Position numbers and translations under genes: made by a program. DNA of 64,000 nt from Homalodisca vitripennis (lineage: Eukaryota; Arthropoda; Insecta; Hemiptera; Cicadellidae): positions 106,800,001-106,864,000 of the forward strand of contig NC_060214.1 in assembly GCF_021130785.1 (NCBI RefSeq). Direction: 5' to 3'. This document shows, one piece after another, positions 23,340 through 35,571 of the stretch (positions are counted from its first letter, which is position 1; each line of letters starts with the position of its first letter). The notes beneath the pieces are model-generated. The model had not been told where the DNA came from, did no database searches, and worked only from the letters and a program-made list of their open reading frames with translations.

Positions 23340-24280
23340 CAAACATAACATTGGTTGTAGGCTTTTGATTAAATTGTGTTATTTGAAACAAAAGTTAATT
23401 TTCGCTCTGAAATAAATTGAAGTTCTGCTAAAGCTATTCTGAAGTCGGATTCGTATTTAATACAGTAATAAACTACGGCTGTTGCCAGAAGCGCCGAGAT
23501 GACCGTACCGTAAAATACACAAATACGCGCAATATTTTTTGTAATAAACGGGGCCCTACCGGATGTAAACGGTGAAAGGATCGTTTCTGGAACAGTTAGC
23601 TTTTATTTACCTCTTCCCTACCGTACATTAGGAAAGCAACGGGAAGTTAACCTTTACTGTAGGCTTCATAACTGTTCTTCGTAACGGAGTTGAAAATATA
23701 TAACCGCCTTTGTTTTCATACATTTCTTTGATATTGTTGGAGCTTCACTTTCGGTGCCTGGAAGACTTCTGAAACTGTTACTGCTACGTTTTGTGAGGGC
23801 TTATGATAGTCATTACAAATTATTATTACTGTTGGACTTTTATCCTTTGAACAGGCTGTGATTGTATAGTTAAGTTTAACATTGTGGCAATTTATAGCAT
23901 GGAATTAGATAGGTGTAATTTTCGGCAGTGAATTTGAATGACCATTTCCGTTAGATGGATTAACCTTACCACCCGATATTCAGCGGCTATACTTAAAGAC
24001 GTAATCTGTCAAACTCTTCTACTTTTACCTTTGTGAGACGGGCGAAGCAGACTTTCTAGGTACTATCGTTTGTCCAGACATTCCATTATAATTAATACTC
24101 TCATATAATAATGGTTTGATTTATTTCATTTATGTTTTTACAATGCAATGCTGCATACTAAATCCAAAACCCAGGTTCAGGCTTATCACGATTTTGGTGG
24201 CGAACTTGAATGCGTTTTAACAGTATGATTTGAGTTTCAAAATCACTCATGACAGCAAAAGGACTAGGAACAATATGTTA
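23340..24280. other. Unassigned sequence left of the 123-bp satellite
   Basis: The stretch 23475-23700 is less AT-rich than its surroundings but has no recognised gene. Sequence next to the array (24200-24280) shows no unit similarity, so the left edge of the satellite is sharp at about 24283. Confidence 0.45.
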
Positions 24281-24282
24281 GG

Positions 24283-26087
24283 ACAGGTGGCTCTACTATG
24301 AACATAGTGGAAATGTAGAGAGCAATAATCACAAGCGGTGCGAATGTAATGAGAACAGTAAATAGTCCTGCAACTGACCAACATACAGTACAGAGTATTA
24401 CAAGCACAGGTGGCTCTACTATGAACATAATGGAAATGTAGAGAGCAATAATCACAAGCGGTGCGAATGTAATGAGAACAGTAAATAGTCCTGCAACTGA
24501 CCAACATACAGTACAGAGTATTACAAGCACAGGTGGCTCTACTATGAACATAATGGAAATGTAGAGAGCAATAATCTCAAGCGGTGCGAATGTAATGAGA
24601 ACAGTAAATAGTCCTGCAACTGACCAACATACAGTACAGAGTATTACAAGCACAGGTGGCTCTACTATGAACATAATGGAAATGTAGAGAGCAATAATCA
24701 CAAGCGGTGCGAATGTAATGAGAACAGTAAATAGTCCTGCAACTGACCAACATACAGTACAGAGTATTACAAGCACAAGTGGCTCTACTATGAACATAAT
24801 GGAAATGTAGAGAGCAATAATCTCAAGCGGTGCGAATGTAATGAGAACAGTAAATAGTCCTGCAACTGACCAACATACAGTACAGAGTATTACAAGCATA
24901 GGTGGCTCTGCTATGAACATAATGGAAATGTAGAGAGACATAATCGCAAGCGGTGCGAATGTAATAAGAATAGTAAATAGTCCTGCAACTGACCAACATA
25001 CAGTACAGAGTATTACAAGCACAAGTGGCTCTACTATGAACATAATGGAAATGTAGAGAGCAATAATCTCAAGCGGTGCGAATGTAATGAGAACAGTAAA
25101 TAGTCCTGCAACTGACCAACATACAGTACAGAGTATTGCAAGCACAGGTGATTCTGCTATGAACATAATGGAAATGTAGAGAGCAATAATCATAAGCGGT
25201 GCGAATGTAATGAGAACATTAAATAGTCCTGCAACTGACCAACATACAGTACAGAATATTGCAAGCACAGGTGATTCTGCTATGAACATAATGGAAATGT
25301 AGAGAGCAATAATCACAAGCGGTGCGAATGTAATGAGAACAGTAAATAGTCCTGCAGCTGACCAACATACAGTACAGAGTATTACTAGCACAGGTGGCCC
25401 TACTATGAACATAATGGAAATGTAGAGAGCAATAATCACAAGCGGTGCGAATGTAATGAGAACAGTAAATAGTCCTGCAACTGACCAACATACAGTACAG
25501 AGTATTACAAGCACAGGTGGCCCTACTATGAACATAATGGAAATGTAGAGAGCAATAATCACAAGCGGTGCGAATGTAATGAGAACAGTAAATAGTCCTG
25601 CAACTGACCAACATACAATACAGAGTATTGCAAGCACAGGTGATTCTGCTATGAACATAATGGAAATGTAGAGAGCAATAATCATAAGCGGTGCGAATGT
25701 AATGAGAACAGTAAATAGTCCTGCAACTGACCAACATACAGTACAGAGTATTAAAAGCACAGGTGGCTCTGCTATGAACATAACGGAAATGTAGAGAGCA
25801 ATAATCACAAGCGGTGCGAATGTAATGAGAACAGTAAATAGTCCTGCAACTGACCAACATACAGTACAGAGTATTACAAGCACAGGTGGCTCTGCTATGA
25901 ACATAACGGAAATGTAGAGAGCAATAATCACAAGCGGTGCGAATGTAATGAGAACAGTAAATAGTCCTGCAACTGACCAACATACAGTACAGAGTATTAC
26001 AAGCACAGGTGGCTCTGCTATGAACATAAAGGAAATGTAGAGAGCAATAATCACAAGCGGTGCGAATGTAATGAGAACAGTAAATAC
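24283..26087 (-). repeat. 123-bp satellite array, about 14.7 units
   Basis: The unit repeats every 123 bp exactly (for example ACAGGTGGCTCTACTATGAA at 24283 and 24406), with no indels visible across about 14.7 units. Because 123 = 3 x 41, one minus-strand frame stays open for 596 codons (26054-24264), giving a 41-residue hydrophobic repeat around CWSVAGLFTVLITFAPLVII. A second frame stays open for 299 codons (26118-25219), with a Cys/His/Tyr-rich repeat. Units differ at a few sites, and nearly all differences change the residue (VEPPV, VEPLV, AESPV, VGPPV; APLV, APLE, APLM), which argues against protein constraint. Between about 24570 and 25190 the APLE variant recurs every second unit, so a 246-bp dimer is forming. 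A diverged pair of units lies at 53345-53585. Confidence 0.95.
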
Positions 26088-26119
26088 GCGGCATGTACTT
26101 TATATACGCTTGGTTCATA

Positions 26120-28970
26120 AGGTAGTTCCGGTTGTGCTATTATTTTTTCTACAGGTTAACCACTAATAGTTTTACTTCCGCTCTCGTTTAGCATCTTTAT
26201 GCATTTTAGTCGCTTAGGAAATGAAAATACCCATCCAAGCTTTATTATCTTCGTTGTTTTCAACCGTTGTTTAAAACTATTATTTTAAACCCTTGTTGTT
26301 TAAGTTATTTCGTATGTTATTCGTAGGTTATTTCACATTTTAAAACTTTGACATACACCATGATTCTAAATTATTAATTATAAGTGTTCAAAAATGTTTG
26401 AAGATAAAAATTAATTTATGGGGGCCAACTCAAGTTATTCGTATGCAAGAATAAATAATACTTTAAAGCCTCATCAAAGTCTTAATTTTGACTCGCATTT
26501 TAAAATTAAAATGTTGGTACTACACATTGTTATTTTAATCGTGTATGTAACACGAGTATCACAGAAACATCCAGAAAAGTATTGCGTCGCGGAAAGTTTG
26601 GTCATCATTTTGGCCCGTATGGTAGATTTTTTACACGGGTTTAAGAAGGCATTCCCAATAAAGTGGCGACTAAGGAGCTGAGAGCCAGCTTGCTTTGCAA
26701 AAACTTATAACCTGGTTTTTTTTCATTAAATAAATTGAGACATTTATCCGAGAATGAATAGATCGTGAGCCTTGCTAGGGTTGGTTGGTTCTGAAATAAT
26801 GTAAATTTTAGGTTGAAACACATAATACCAACTGTTAAATGCGTCATTATTCGGTTATATCTCGTCGTTCAACGATAAGAAGAAATTTAAATTCGCCACT
26901 TTTTGTCTAATAGTCGACCTGTGGGACGCTGATCTCACATTAATTACCTCTCTTAATGCCAGTTTTAAGTGTGTCATGATAAGAAACATTTGATCTGAGA
27001 AAAGTCTCATTGGACCCCCACCATAGCTAGCATGGTCGAGGATCAATTTATTTTTTGATTGAATTATGTCTATACATTTTACATACTGGATTGTGTCCTT
27101 ATACAGTACAATATAAATACTCTCTAGGTTCCTACAATATTATAGTGTATTAGAGAATATAAATGGCTGGTGATTTCGCTTTACTGGTAGGTCGAGACAT
27201 CTACTTTTGCGAATTGCCAACATGTTGAGGACCTACAGTAGAAGAAGTGACTTTTTATATATAATTCTAAAAATTTATTGTTTTCAAATTATTTGTGTTA
27301 AGTGCTGACAACATGAACGATAAACGACACGTTGTAAGGTTATAAACAATGCAGCCTCTGCAGCTCTGTTGGAGGATTTTATGCACATCTGTAAAAGATC
27401 TGTATGTCACTCTCTCAGTCCGCTAAATTGTTTTCGTGATTTCTCTAATAAGCAGGCGAGATTAACTAAGCACTAGGTTATCTTATACGATGGACAGATG
27501 GTGTTATTGGACACAAAAATCAATATTTAATAATAGTAATATTAAAAAAAAGAAGAGGCATGTTTAAGTCCTGTACTATTCAGGTGGCAAAATCGGTCGT
27601 TTGGTTATTCGTTACGAATTTAGACAGAATATGATGAGAGAAAGAATATAAATTATTTATCAATATATAATGAATATGCTTACAGGCATTTCAAGTATGA
27701 TAATTTAAGTAATTCGGCAATCAGGCCCATTTAAAAATATTGAAGGTGACCAAAATAGCTGTAACCAAATACGATTTGTAACTCTAAAACATCGTCATAA
27801 CAAAAACCGACTGCACTGCCTAAATACGAGATAACGGATTTGGTATTTTCACCGATACTGGAACCTAAATACAGCTTTGCTCTGTTGAACTGAAAATAAA
27901 AATTTATATTATTTAGGAATTTAGAATTTATGGAAGACATGTGACTACCAAAATGATTATCTGATTAGATTATTCTATGTAGAAACTGCTTCGTTTTTTA
28001 TATAATCAATTAAAACCCAAATTGTTTCAATTGAGTGGTGCAGGTGAAGTAGCATGTCCACTTTTTTCAATGTTGTGATAAAAAGATTTTTTTTTTAATG
28101 TACTTGTGTTTTGTTAGCACAACCCTGAAGAGTTACTATAGGGTGAATATCGTCGACTATTGAGTTACAGAGGACCAAGTGGGTTACCGAATCCGTCTAG
28201 GATGTGTTGCTGGCTCGCTTATTTATTAGTGTAACTGAACATTGTATGCATTATGTTTGCTACCACGACACAAACACAACGTCAACTCATTTTGACCTCC
28301 ACAAAAAGTAGCGTGGTTGACGATCGATTCCCTTCATAGGGAAATCATCCTCTTCAAGAAAATACTAGATTGTGTGCATATACAGTAAAATTTGACTTAC
28401 CCATTAGACTATAATAGGTGGTACATTCAAGTCATGGATATGTTATAAGTGTATCTAGAGTGTGAAGCTAATGTACGGATGTATATACATATTGTCTTAT
28501 TTACACATATGCCTTTATTTTCAACGCAAAATCTTGTAAGTCATTAGGTAGTGCAAGTTATGGCTTTATTACTTGTGCACCAAAGCAGTAAATATTAGAA
28601 GTATTCGATCTTTACGACATTAAATCTGGTCAATGTAATAAGTCGTAGATGTAATAGAGTAGTCGTGTACGTCGAGAGTAAAGTTCAAGCTCGTTTAAGT
28701 CAGGGAGGTAAATATGAAGTCAAGGGGAAATAAACTGTGCACTGCCTTCGTCGTTAATACCAAACATCTTTTCTAAACTTATGGTTTTTATTGGTATATA
28801 ATGTAAGTAAATGCATGTCTCTCTAAATGATAACTGATATGTTCAACATCAAATAAGGAATTCAATAAAGGGAAGGTCACATTGAAACAATATGTTAACA
28901 TCAGCTAGCAGCTCAACAATGACAAGGTTTAGAAAACATATGGGTCTCACAAATAAGTTTCAAAGGGGAA
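26120..28970. other. Unassigned sequence right of the satellite
   Basis: No gene is recognised. Two adjacent minus-strand frames (27046-26855, 63 codons, and 26847-26641, 68 codons) lie in different phases. They could be frameshifted remains of one reading frame, but they match no family I know. The rest is AT-rich and unstructured. Confidence 0.4.
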
Positions 28971-28978
28971 CAAAGTAA

Positions 28979-29620
28979 TTAAATTTCTCTTCCTGTACGT
29001 AAAAATATTCTTTATTGCTAGTTTAGTTGTTAAATTAAGTCAAACACCAACTTTAACTTAAGAGTAATTAAAATTAATTATCCTTACTAAAGAACGGATT
29101 TACATAAAAATTCTAAAAATGACCTTAACAAATAAGACCAAGTGATAAATCTGTCAAGAATAAGACGCTAAATATAACTAAGTGGATTTCAAATTAGTTC
29201 ACAAAATATAACACTATACTGAAAAAATGATATACTAAAAATTGTTTTGAATAAATCTTACTTAGTAATAAACTTTTATTACTCTACACGTATCAAATTT
29301 TCTTTCTTGGTAAATATTACTTCATTGCTGGTTTACTTGTTAAAATTTATTAAAACATTAGTACGTACTCACGAGGAAAAAGAGTATTTATCCTCATTAT
29401 AGAAATTATTGACATTAAAATTCCACAAAGTGACCTCAATCAATAAATAATACTAATTTATAATAAATCTGGCAATAATAATGCCCTAGCTAGAAATAAG
29501 TGGATTTAAAATTAATTAACAAAACATAACACCCGTTATTGGAAAATACAGTCCAAAAAAATGGAATAAAACTTATTAATAAACCTTTTTTACTCTCCAT
29601 TTATCAAATGTTCTTCCTTG
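28979..29620. repeat. Tandem duplication, ~309-bp unit, about 2 copies
   Basis: AAATTTCTCTTCCTG near 28980, AAATTTTCTTTCTTGG near 29296 and AAATGTTCTTCCTTGG near 29606 mark unit boundaries. Within units, TTTATTGCTAGTTTAGTTGT matches TTCATTGCTGGTTTACTTGT, and AAGTGGATTTCAAATTAGTT matches AAGTGGATTTAAAATTAATT. The copies are diverged, so the duplication is old. It is noncoding. Confidence 0.75.
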
Positions 29621-29624
29621 GTCT

Positions 29625-32600
29625 TCTCTCTGGATTGAAGCAGATTTTCTAGGAAGTTCTCAAACAGATTCAGTAGATTGTTGTAACACAGCACTGTTGT
29701 AGTTCTCCAGCGAACTTCAGAAGTCCCGGCTGTGTCTGTTGATTTATGGAATAGTTTGGGAAAGTTTAACCCCCACAAAATCAACTAAGACTCTGTGACA
29801 GCCAGAGAGGAAACACTGGTGTAAACGTTGAGAAATGCGGCAACAGTTTCAGTTATAGGCGTGAACGTTTCTAGTCGAGCAGTTCGGGATCTTTTCTTTT
29901 GTAGAACAGTCTAAATATGTGGTAGAGTACATTATGTATGTCCGTTTGGTGTACATGTAGATAATGTGAGGAACAACACGAATTATTCCAATAAAAGTAT
30001 CAATAATCGATGTATTACCTTTGGTTATATTAATTACTTAGGAGACAATTCGTTCATACAGACTACTTGTGCAGTGGTCCGGACGTTTAGTTCAGTTAGT
30101 TCTGCGGGCGCTGCGCTACGACTGACCTCCTTCTATGATTTCGCAAGCTTTCAAGAAAAAACAACAGTTTTTTCTTAATAAATTATTAAGTGTCTTGACG
30201 GTGACAGCGGTAACACGCGGTTCTTCATCCCTCTTCTAGCGTTAGTAGCGCTGCACTGTAAGTACGATTTTAGTGAGGCTACTCGAAAAGAGGCATCAAC
30301 TCATCAATTTCTACCTCATCAACGGAGCGACTGAGAGAGAGGATAAGTTCGCGTTACACGTCGGTGAGCCACAGAAAGCGTCGGTGTTGTCTCAATTCAT
30401 AACTCCCGTTCAGGTTACCTCTAGTATAACTAGTACAATCAAGGGTAATACTTTTAATTTTGTAATTTAATATATAATATTGAATTTGCGTCAATACTCA
30501 CTACGTTAGTATACGTAAATGTAGTTGGTTAATTGTCACATGTGCACGGCGAGTCCTTTGGTGCGGTTAATGGGCGACCTGTTAAGGCGAGAATACACAA
30601 AGGTGAAACGTCACGTAACGGCAAAAAAGTTAAAATTTAGTGGAGTAACTTTTGGTCCAAATTTAAATAAATATATTACAGAAAGTCTTGATTGTTGTTA
30701 TAATTTTACATTTAAATGCTTATCATATATGTTTTGCATGCATTGTAAGTGAAAACTATCGATTTAATCAATTATTACTTTCGTTAGTTCATCTTACTGA
30801 TTATCTCTTTCAAACTGTTAGTAAGAGTGTTAATTTAATTAGGAATTACCTTATCATCATCATAAATATTTATTTCATTCAAAAATTACAAGAATATAGC
30901 ACTGTGTTTTGTATGTGAGTACAGTAAAACTAATATACTGCGATTTTGTTGTATTAAAATATAAATGAAATACACTTGTTGCACTAAATGTTGGTAATAT
31001 AAATTAATCCCAGCTTGTCAGAACATGCCAAGCACATCCGTTCCGGTTGAGATGGAACGTGATGTTACGTCACGTCCAGTTTGAATCGTCTTCAGAGCTT
31101 CTTGAGACTACAGGACGTGACGTTGCCGTGTGGCCGCCATTTTAGTTCCTGTTTCAGTCTTAGAAGTATGTTAACGCCGCAGAAAGGGTTCGTCTCATAG
31201 CGCGGAATTCTTTTGGAATGGAGTCCAACTTATCTGCTGATTAAGGTCATTTTGACTACAGTGGACTGAACTAGAATTATTGGGTCAAGCCCAAGTTTAG
31301 AAGCAAATTCAATTGATCATTATTTAAAATATTCTGTCTAAAATTTGAGCTTAACCGCCCAGGTCTATTTAAGTTTACTATAGGGTTCTTAGAAGCAACA
31401 ATACGAACATCAAAAGATAGAATAAGACGACTATCAGAGCTGTAGAGGCTGCGTTTGGGAGAAGGAAGAATTAAACTGAATTCGATGATCCGATACACTT
31501 CTCGGTAAAAGCGCCTATTCTATCTTTTCTTTCCTTTCCTATTTATACCCGCCGTGATCATTACTATTGTTTGTGTTGTTGGCAACATGTAGATAATAAT
31601 ACGTCTTGATACTGGAAATAGCAGGAGAGCTTAATTTTAGTGTTGAAATTGGAGTTGCAGTAGAAATGCAGCATTTATAGTTAACACCATATTTGCTGTG
31701 TATGCAGGCCCTATGGCTTTTCAGGAATTTAGATGAGTTTCCCTGAGAACTAAATCTATAGGCAGCCGTCCTAATTTTAACGGATATCGAAAAGGAGGTT
31801 ATCAAAAGGGTTGAAAACATGCAACGATAATATTTTATCTGATAGTATTTGTTCTGACTTTAAAAACTTTAAACTATTACTAATGACATAACTGAAAACA
31901 TTTGCAGAATCGGATTACTTACATTTTATAAGAAATTAAAATGAAAGGGAATAGTGTTAACAAATGGATGGAATCTAGTCTGTACAAGATTTTAAATTTA
32001 AATATTTTGAGGTTATCAATCAAGTCAGTTTGATACAAGCTCTCAAACTTGTTCTTATAAGGTTGGTTAGCACTAAACAGTTTGATACATTATTCTAAAT
32101 TGTTTTCGACTAATAATAATAATTTCAGTATTATCATGGAAACTATTTTAGTCTTATCGCTGTTAAGATAACGAACTAGTAACCAGATTTGTAACTGCAC
32201 GCAATCGCCGTTCCGATCTGTATGCTACTTGTATTTATAATATACTGTAGATAGATCACGTGGCCAATTAAAATTCTGCGAAAGTCTTGGAGGAATATGA
32301 CGAACAAAAGGATTAAAATCAGGAAGTACCTATAGATGTTTTATACGTAAAATATATCCTTATAAACATTCCTGTCCAGCAAAACGGTAACTAAAGTATA
32401 GAAAAAATATTGTTTTCAAAACCTTGTATTTTGAAAACATGATGGGTCAAAGGAAGGCTACAGGAAAAACATAGTTTTTTCATGGATGCAAATACTTAAA
32501 TTCAAATGTTTAAAGGACATTTTTTGCAAAACTTTTTTACATTGTATTGCAATCGCCAATATGGTATAAATATAAAAATAGCAATTTCTGTTACATACAT

Positions 32601-32805
32601 ATAAACACACCATACATACAAACACATAACCACATACATGATAAAAACATTCACTCACTCATTACACTATTATCGGATCCAAATTTTATGGGGCATTTAA
32701 ATGTCCAAGCTGCGCGTCAGAATTTAATCAAAAAAGTAATACACACCTAACACCAAAAGTCGTTTTCAACGAGCTTTAAATGGAGTAATTTTCAATTTCA
32801 GGAAG
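29625..32805. other. Unassigned sequence left of the large array
   Basis: Frames of 62-93 codons occur (for example 31820-31539 minus) without known domains. Near 31055-31120 a pair of inverted ACGTGATGTTACGTCACGT and GGACGTGACGTTGC phrases gives a local CRE-like palindromic patch, followed by GTGGCCGCCATTTTAG. The sequence immediately left of 32811 has no second copy here, so the true left end of the large unit is not determined. Confidence 0.4.
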
Positions 32806-33223
32806 CCCGTTAAAAACCGGACACCGAATTGTTTTGGGAGCTGAGCAAAAGCTGTCGTTCTGTGTTGCTGTAGTCAATAGTTGCTCCTACCCTTGTATCG
32901 TAATTGTCAACCTCCATATCCCTCATCAAAAAACACTCGAAAAGGCGGTACAGAATCATCTCGAGAATATATAGGCTTGGTTAAGTCAGGAACCTCGCCT
33001 CCCTAAAGCACCTCTACATGACTTTCTAAATTGTAAACTTGAAATGTTTCTATTGGCTTTCTTTCTGTTTTCTGTATAAACGCCATAATTTATTAAGTCT
33101 TGTACACGTTTCTGTGGAGCAGTAAGCAACTAAGATGAAAGCAATTTCAAGTGTATGTACGTGCTCTGAGCTGCCACACTGTAACAGTTCTGAAGCAGTT
33201 TTGACACAACGTGCACGAGTCTG

Positions 33224-33286
33224 CACGTGATAGTTCCGCCTCTCACGTGCCGCGTACTTGAAGCGTTGGTATACCGCCGTCACGTG
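33224..33286. promoter_or_regulatory. Cluster of three CACGTG E-boxes
   Basis: CACGTG palindromes lie at 33224-33229, 33244-33249 and 33281-33286, and a CTACGTACGCTACGTACG palindromic stretch follows at about 33314. CACGTG is the site of bHLH factors. The cluster is kept in the copy at 61083-61145, where the trailing ACGT run is one unit shorter. Function is inferred from the motif only. A minus-strand frame (33283-33050) ending RLNKLWRLYRKQKESQ overlaps it. Confidence 0.4.
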
Positions 33287-34229
33287 ATCTTGAGTTCGGA
33301 CCAGTGTTCCTTCTACGTACGCTACGTACGTAAGTCGTGTACATAAAATCCTTTAATGACGTGTTTAATAATTTTGTGTACTATAACCATAGAATTCGGT
33401 CTAACGATATAGTTTAGACTGCTTTAATTCTGAAATTCTAGAGAAGTCACTTTTGTTTAACTTAAACCTTTAACCTATTGTTTAAAGGAGCCTGTGAAGA
33501 AATAATAGAACATGACCACCATATATATAGTCAAAATATCTAAATTTTTAGACATACTTGCGTTTAACGATCAGAGCATTCAAGAATTTGGAGATACAGA
33601 AGCACCAGCTTTGGGCTCTAAGATTTTACCCCCATATACAGGACACCTGAGAAACAAATTGTGCTTTCAAAAATTAAAAAGAAGGAAAAGTAGAGACAAA
33701 ATTATAAAGTCGTTAGCGAGCCTGTTATTGTAGTGCTAAGGGATAAGAACGTAAAATATTTTGGTGTAACATTCTCAGAGACCATATTTATTTTATTTAT
33801 GACACACCATAACCAATATATTGATCTTCAAAAACTATTTCATAGTCGTATAAGGAGAAGGTTGTTTTTTTCTTCAAAATAAAATTCAGTCACTCAATAA
33901 ACTAAATAAAACTCACCTTGTTCTCTAAAACCTTTTTTAGTTTTTGAATATAACTGAAAATCTTAATTCGTCTGCAATTAACTACAGGCACCATATTTTG
34001 CTGCATTCTAAATTGAATATCCCCATACATAACATTGAGTCCATTTAGTCGTAGTTGTAATAATTCTATGTATTAACGTTTTCCTAAAGCCTTTCTATAA
34101 TTAAAATTATTCGTATAAAATATCTATTACTTTTCGTACTTTCTTTAAAATTCACAAATTAATAAAACATTTCGTCGTCCCACAAAAAATGACAATATTG
34201 TTTTGTCGTAACGGGTATATGTTGAGTTA

Positions 34230-35190
34230 CCAATGATATTGTTGTTTTAAGCGTTGCATTAGAAATGATATACTACATTGTTATACTATCAGAAGTAGCA
34301 ATGATTAATTTCTTGTGTTTTAACGTGTTATAAGAGTCAGTGACCGAATTCTTATATTAGTTTAACCAATGGGATTAATAATGATAAATATTCTTGTATG
34401 TTTAACGCGGAGTAACTATCATAAATACTCAGTAATGAATAATATTTGTTTAACTTAAAAGCTGTAAATGATAAATATTACTGCATTTTTCAACGTATAG
34501 CAGTAGCAAGTATTACGTTATGGAACTTGAAACGTGTTGAAGAGATAATGATTAGTATTGTTGTATTCTTAACGTATTTGAGTACAATTATCATAATCTT
34601 ATACTGATGTAACCAGAAGGAACAGTAATTATTCGTATTGTTTTATTTTTAAGAAATTTGATTAGCAAAGATGGGTTATATTTGTATATGTAAACACACA
34701 AGAACACAAAAGTTTATTAATCGACTCTAATTAGTTGCTCATGGCACAGCAAAGATAAATATCGAAATGTTTCAAATCTCGGGCACAACAAAATATCCTT
34801 GTGCCTATGTAAAGGAACAATGGTTAATGTAGTATTATATTATCTGAAAGGATTACCAGTGATACATGTGTTATAGCTGCTGAAACAGCGGTGGTAAAAT
34901 ATATCTCACAGGTTGTTGTTTTTAGTCTCGGAACAACAATGATAAACTATCTCAGGTTGTTTTAACTCACGGTACTTGCATATGTGTACTTATACCTCTG
35001 TGAGACCCTTTGTTTTATGTTTTTTAGAGCAACAATTATAAATATTGGAACTATTAACATGTTGGTGGAACAACCATGTAAAATTTCTTATATTGTTTTC
35101 TCCTATTGTAGCAGTATTATCATCAATTATAGGCATTCTTCTATCGTTTAAACCGCAGAACCGGCAATGATAAATCCAATTCGTCGTTTT
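34230..35190. repeat. Decayed tandem repeat, ~65-90 bp spacing
   Basis: A loose motif CAATGATAAATATT...TTGTTTTTAACG recurs at about 34231, 34297, 34377, 34465, 34543, 34621, 34749, 34929, 35027 and 35159. Examples are AGCAATGATTAATTTCTTGT, AATAATGATAAATATTCTTG, ACAATGATAAACTATCTCAG and GGCAATGATAAATCC. The spacing is irregular and identity is low, which fits an ancient minisatellite older than the unit duplication. The same pattern occurs at about 62060-63010 and, more faintly, at 53690-54200. Confidence 0.5.
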
Positions 35191-35397
35191 ATTTTCGACC
35201 AAGAAGTAATAGGTACATATTTTTTGTTGTAGTTACTGTGACAAATATTATGATATAGTTTTATTCTTATAAGGCTGCGCTCCCTTTGTTGTATTCGGAA
35301 GGCCATGAATAATAATTCATGGCACTTAAAAAACTGACAAAGGTATTCAATACCGGATTCTGTGTGTGAAATTACAATGGAATATGAAATTTTGTAC

Positions 35398-35571
35398 GTT
35401 AAAAGCCATTTGATTCGAGGTAGATGGCCAGATAGCCAATGATGGAACCAAGTCACGGAAGTCGAGTTATTCATGTAAATGTATTCTGCTTCCGTTCAAA
35501 AGGACCTTTTATTGCCCGCAATGCCCTGCGGATATATTTGCCCTGCGGTGGAGGTCGACAGCCATTCACAA
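35398..35571. repeat. Ultra-conserved 174-bp island of part B, copy 1
   Basis: This gap-free island starts GTTAAAAGCCATTTGATTCG, contains GCCCGCAATGCCCTGCGGAT and ends GACAGCCATTCACAA. Compared with 54335-54508 I find one mismatch, and with 63227-63400 also one. The sequence on both sides is indel-rich and diverged against 54335-54508. Both strands carry open frames of about 60 codons, but their ends are not conserved, so coding is not supported. It is either under constraint as a DNA or RNA element, or kept alike by gene conversion. Confidence 0.8.

Noticed and set aside
24283..26087. CRISPR-like array
   Set aside because: Whole 123-bp units repeat with no unique spacers, and the context is eukaryotic.
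24264..26118. 596-codon and 299-codon frames as a real repeat-protein gene
   Set aside because: Two frames are open at once only because the unit length is a multiple of three and lacks stops. Differences between units are almost all residue-changing. Kept as a finding, not annotated as a CDS.
26641..27046. Two adjacent minus-strand frames as one frameshifted transposase
   Set aside because: No motif of a known transposase or reverse transcriptase could be recognised.
35398..35571. Meaning in both conserved cores (block C and part B) being 174 bp
   Set aside because: Edges were set by eye, the sequences are unrelated, and equal length is most likely coincidence.
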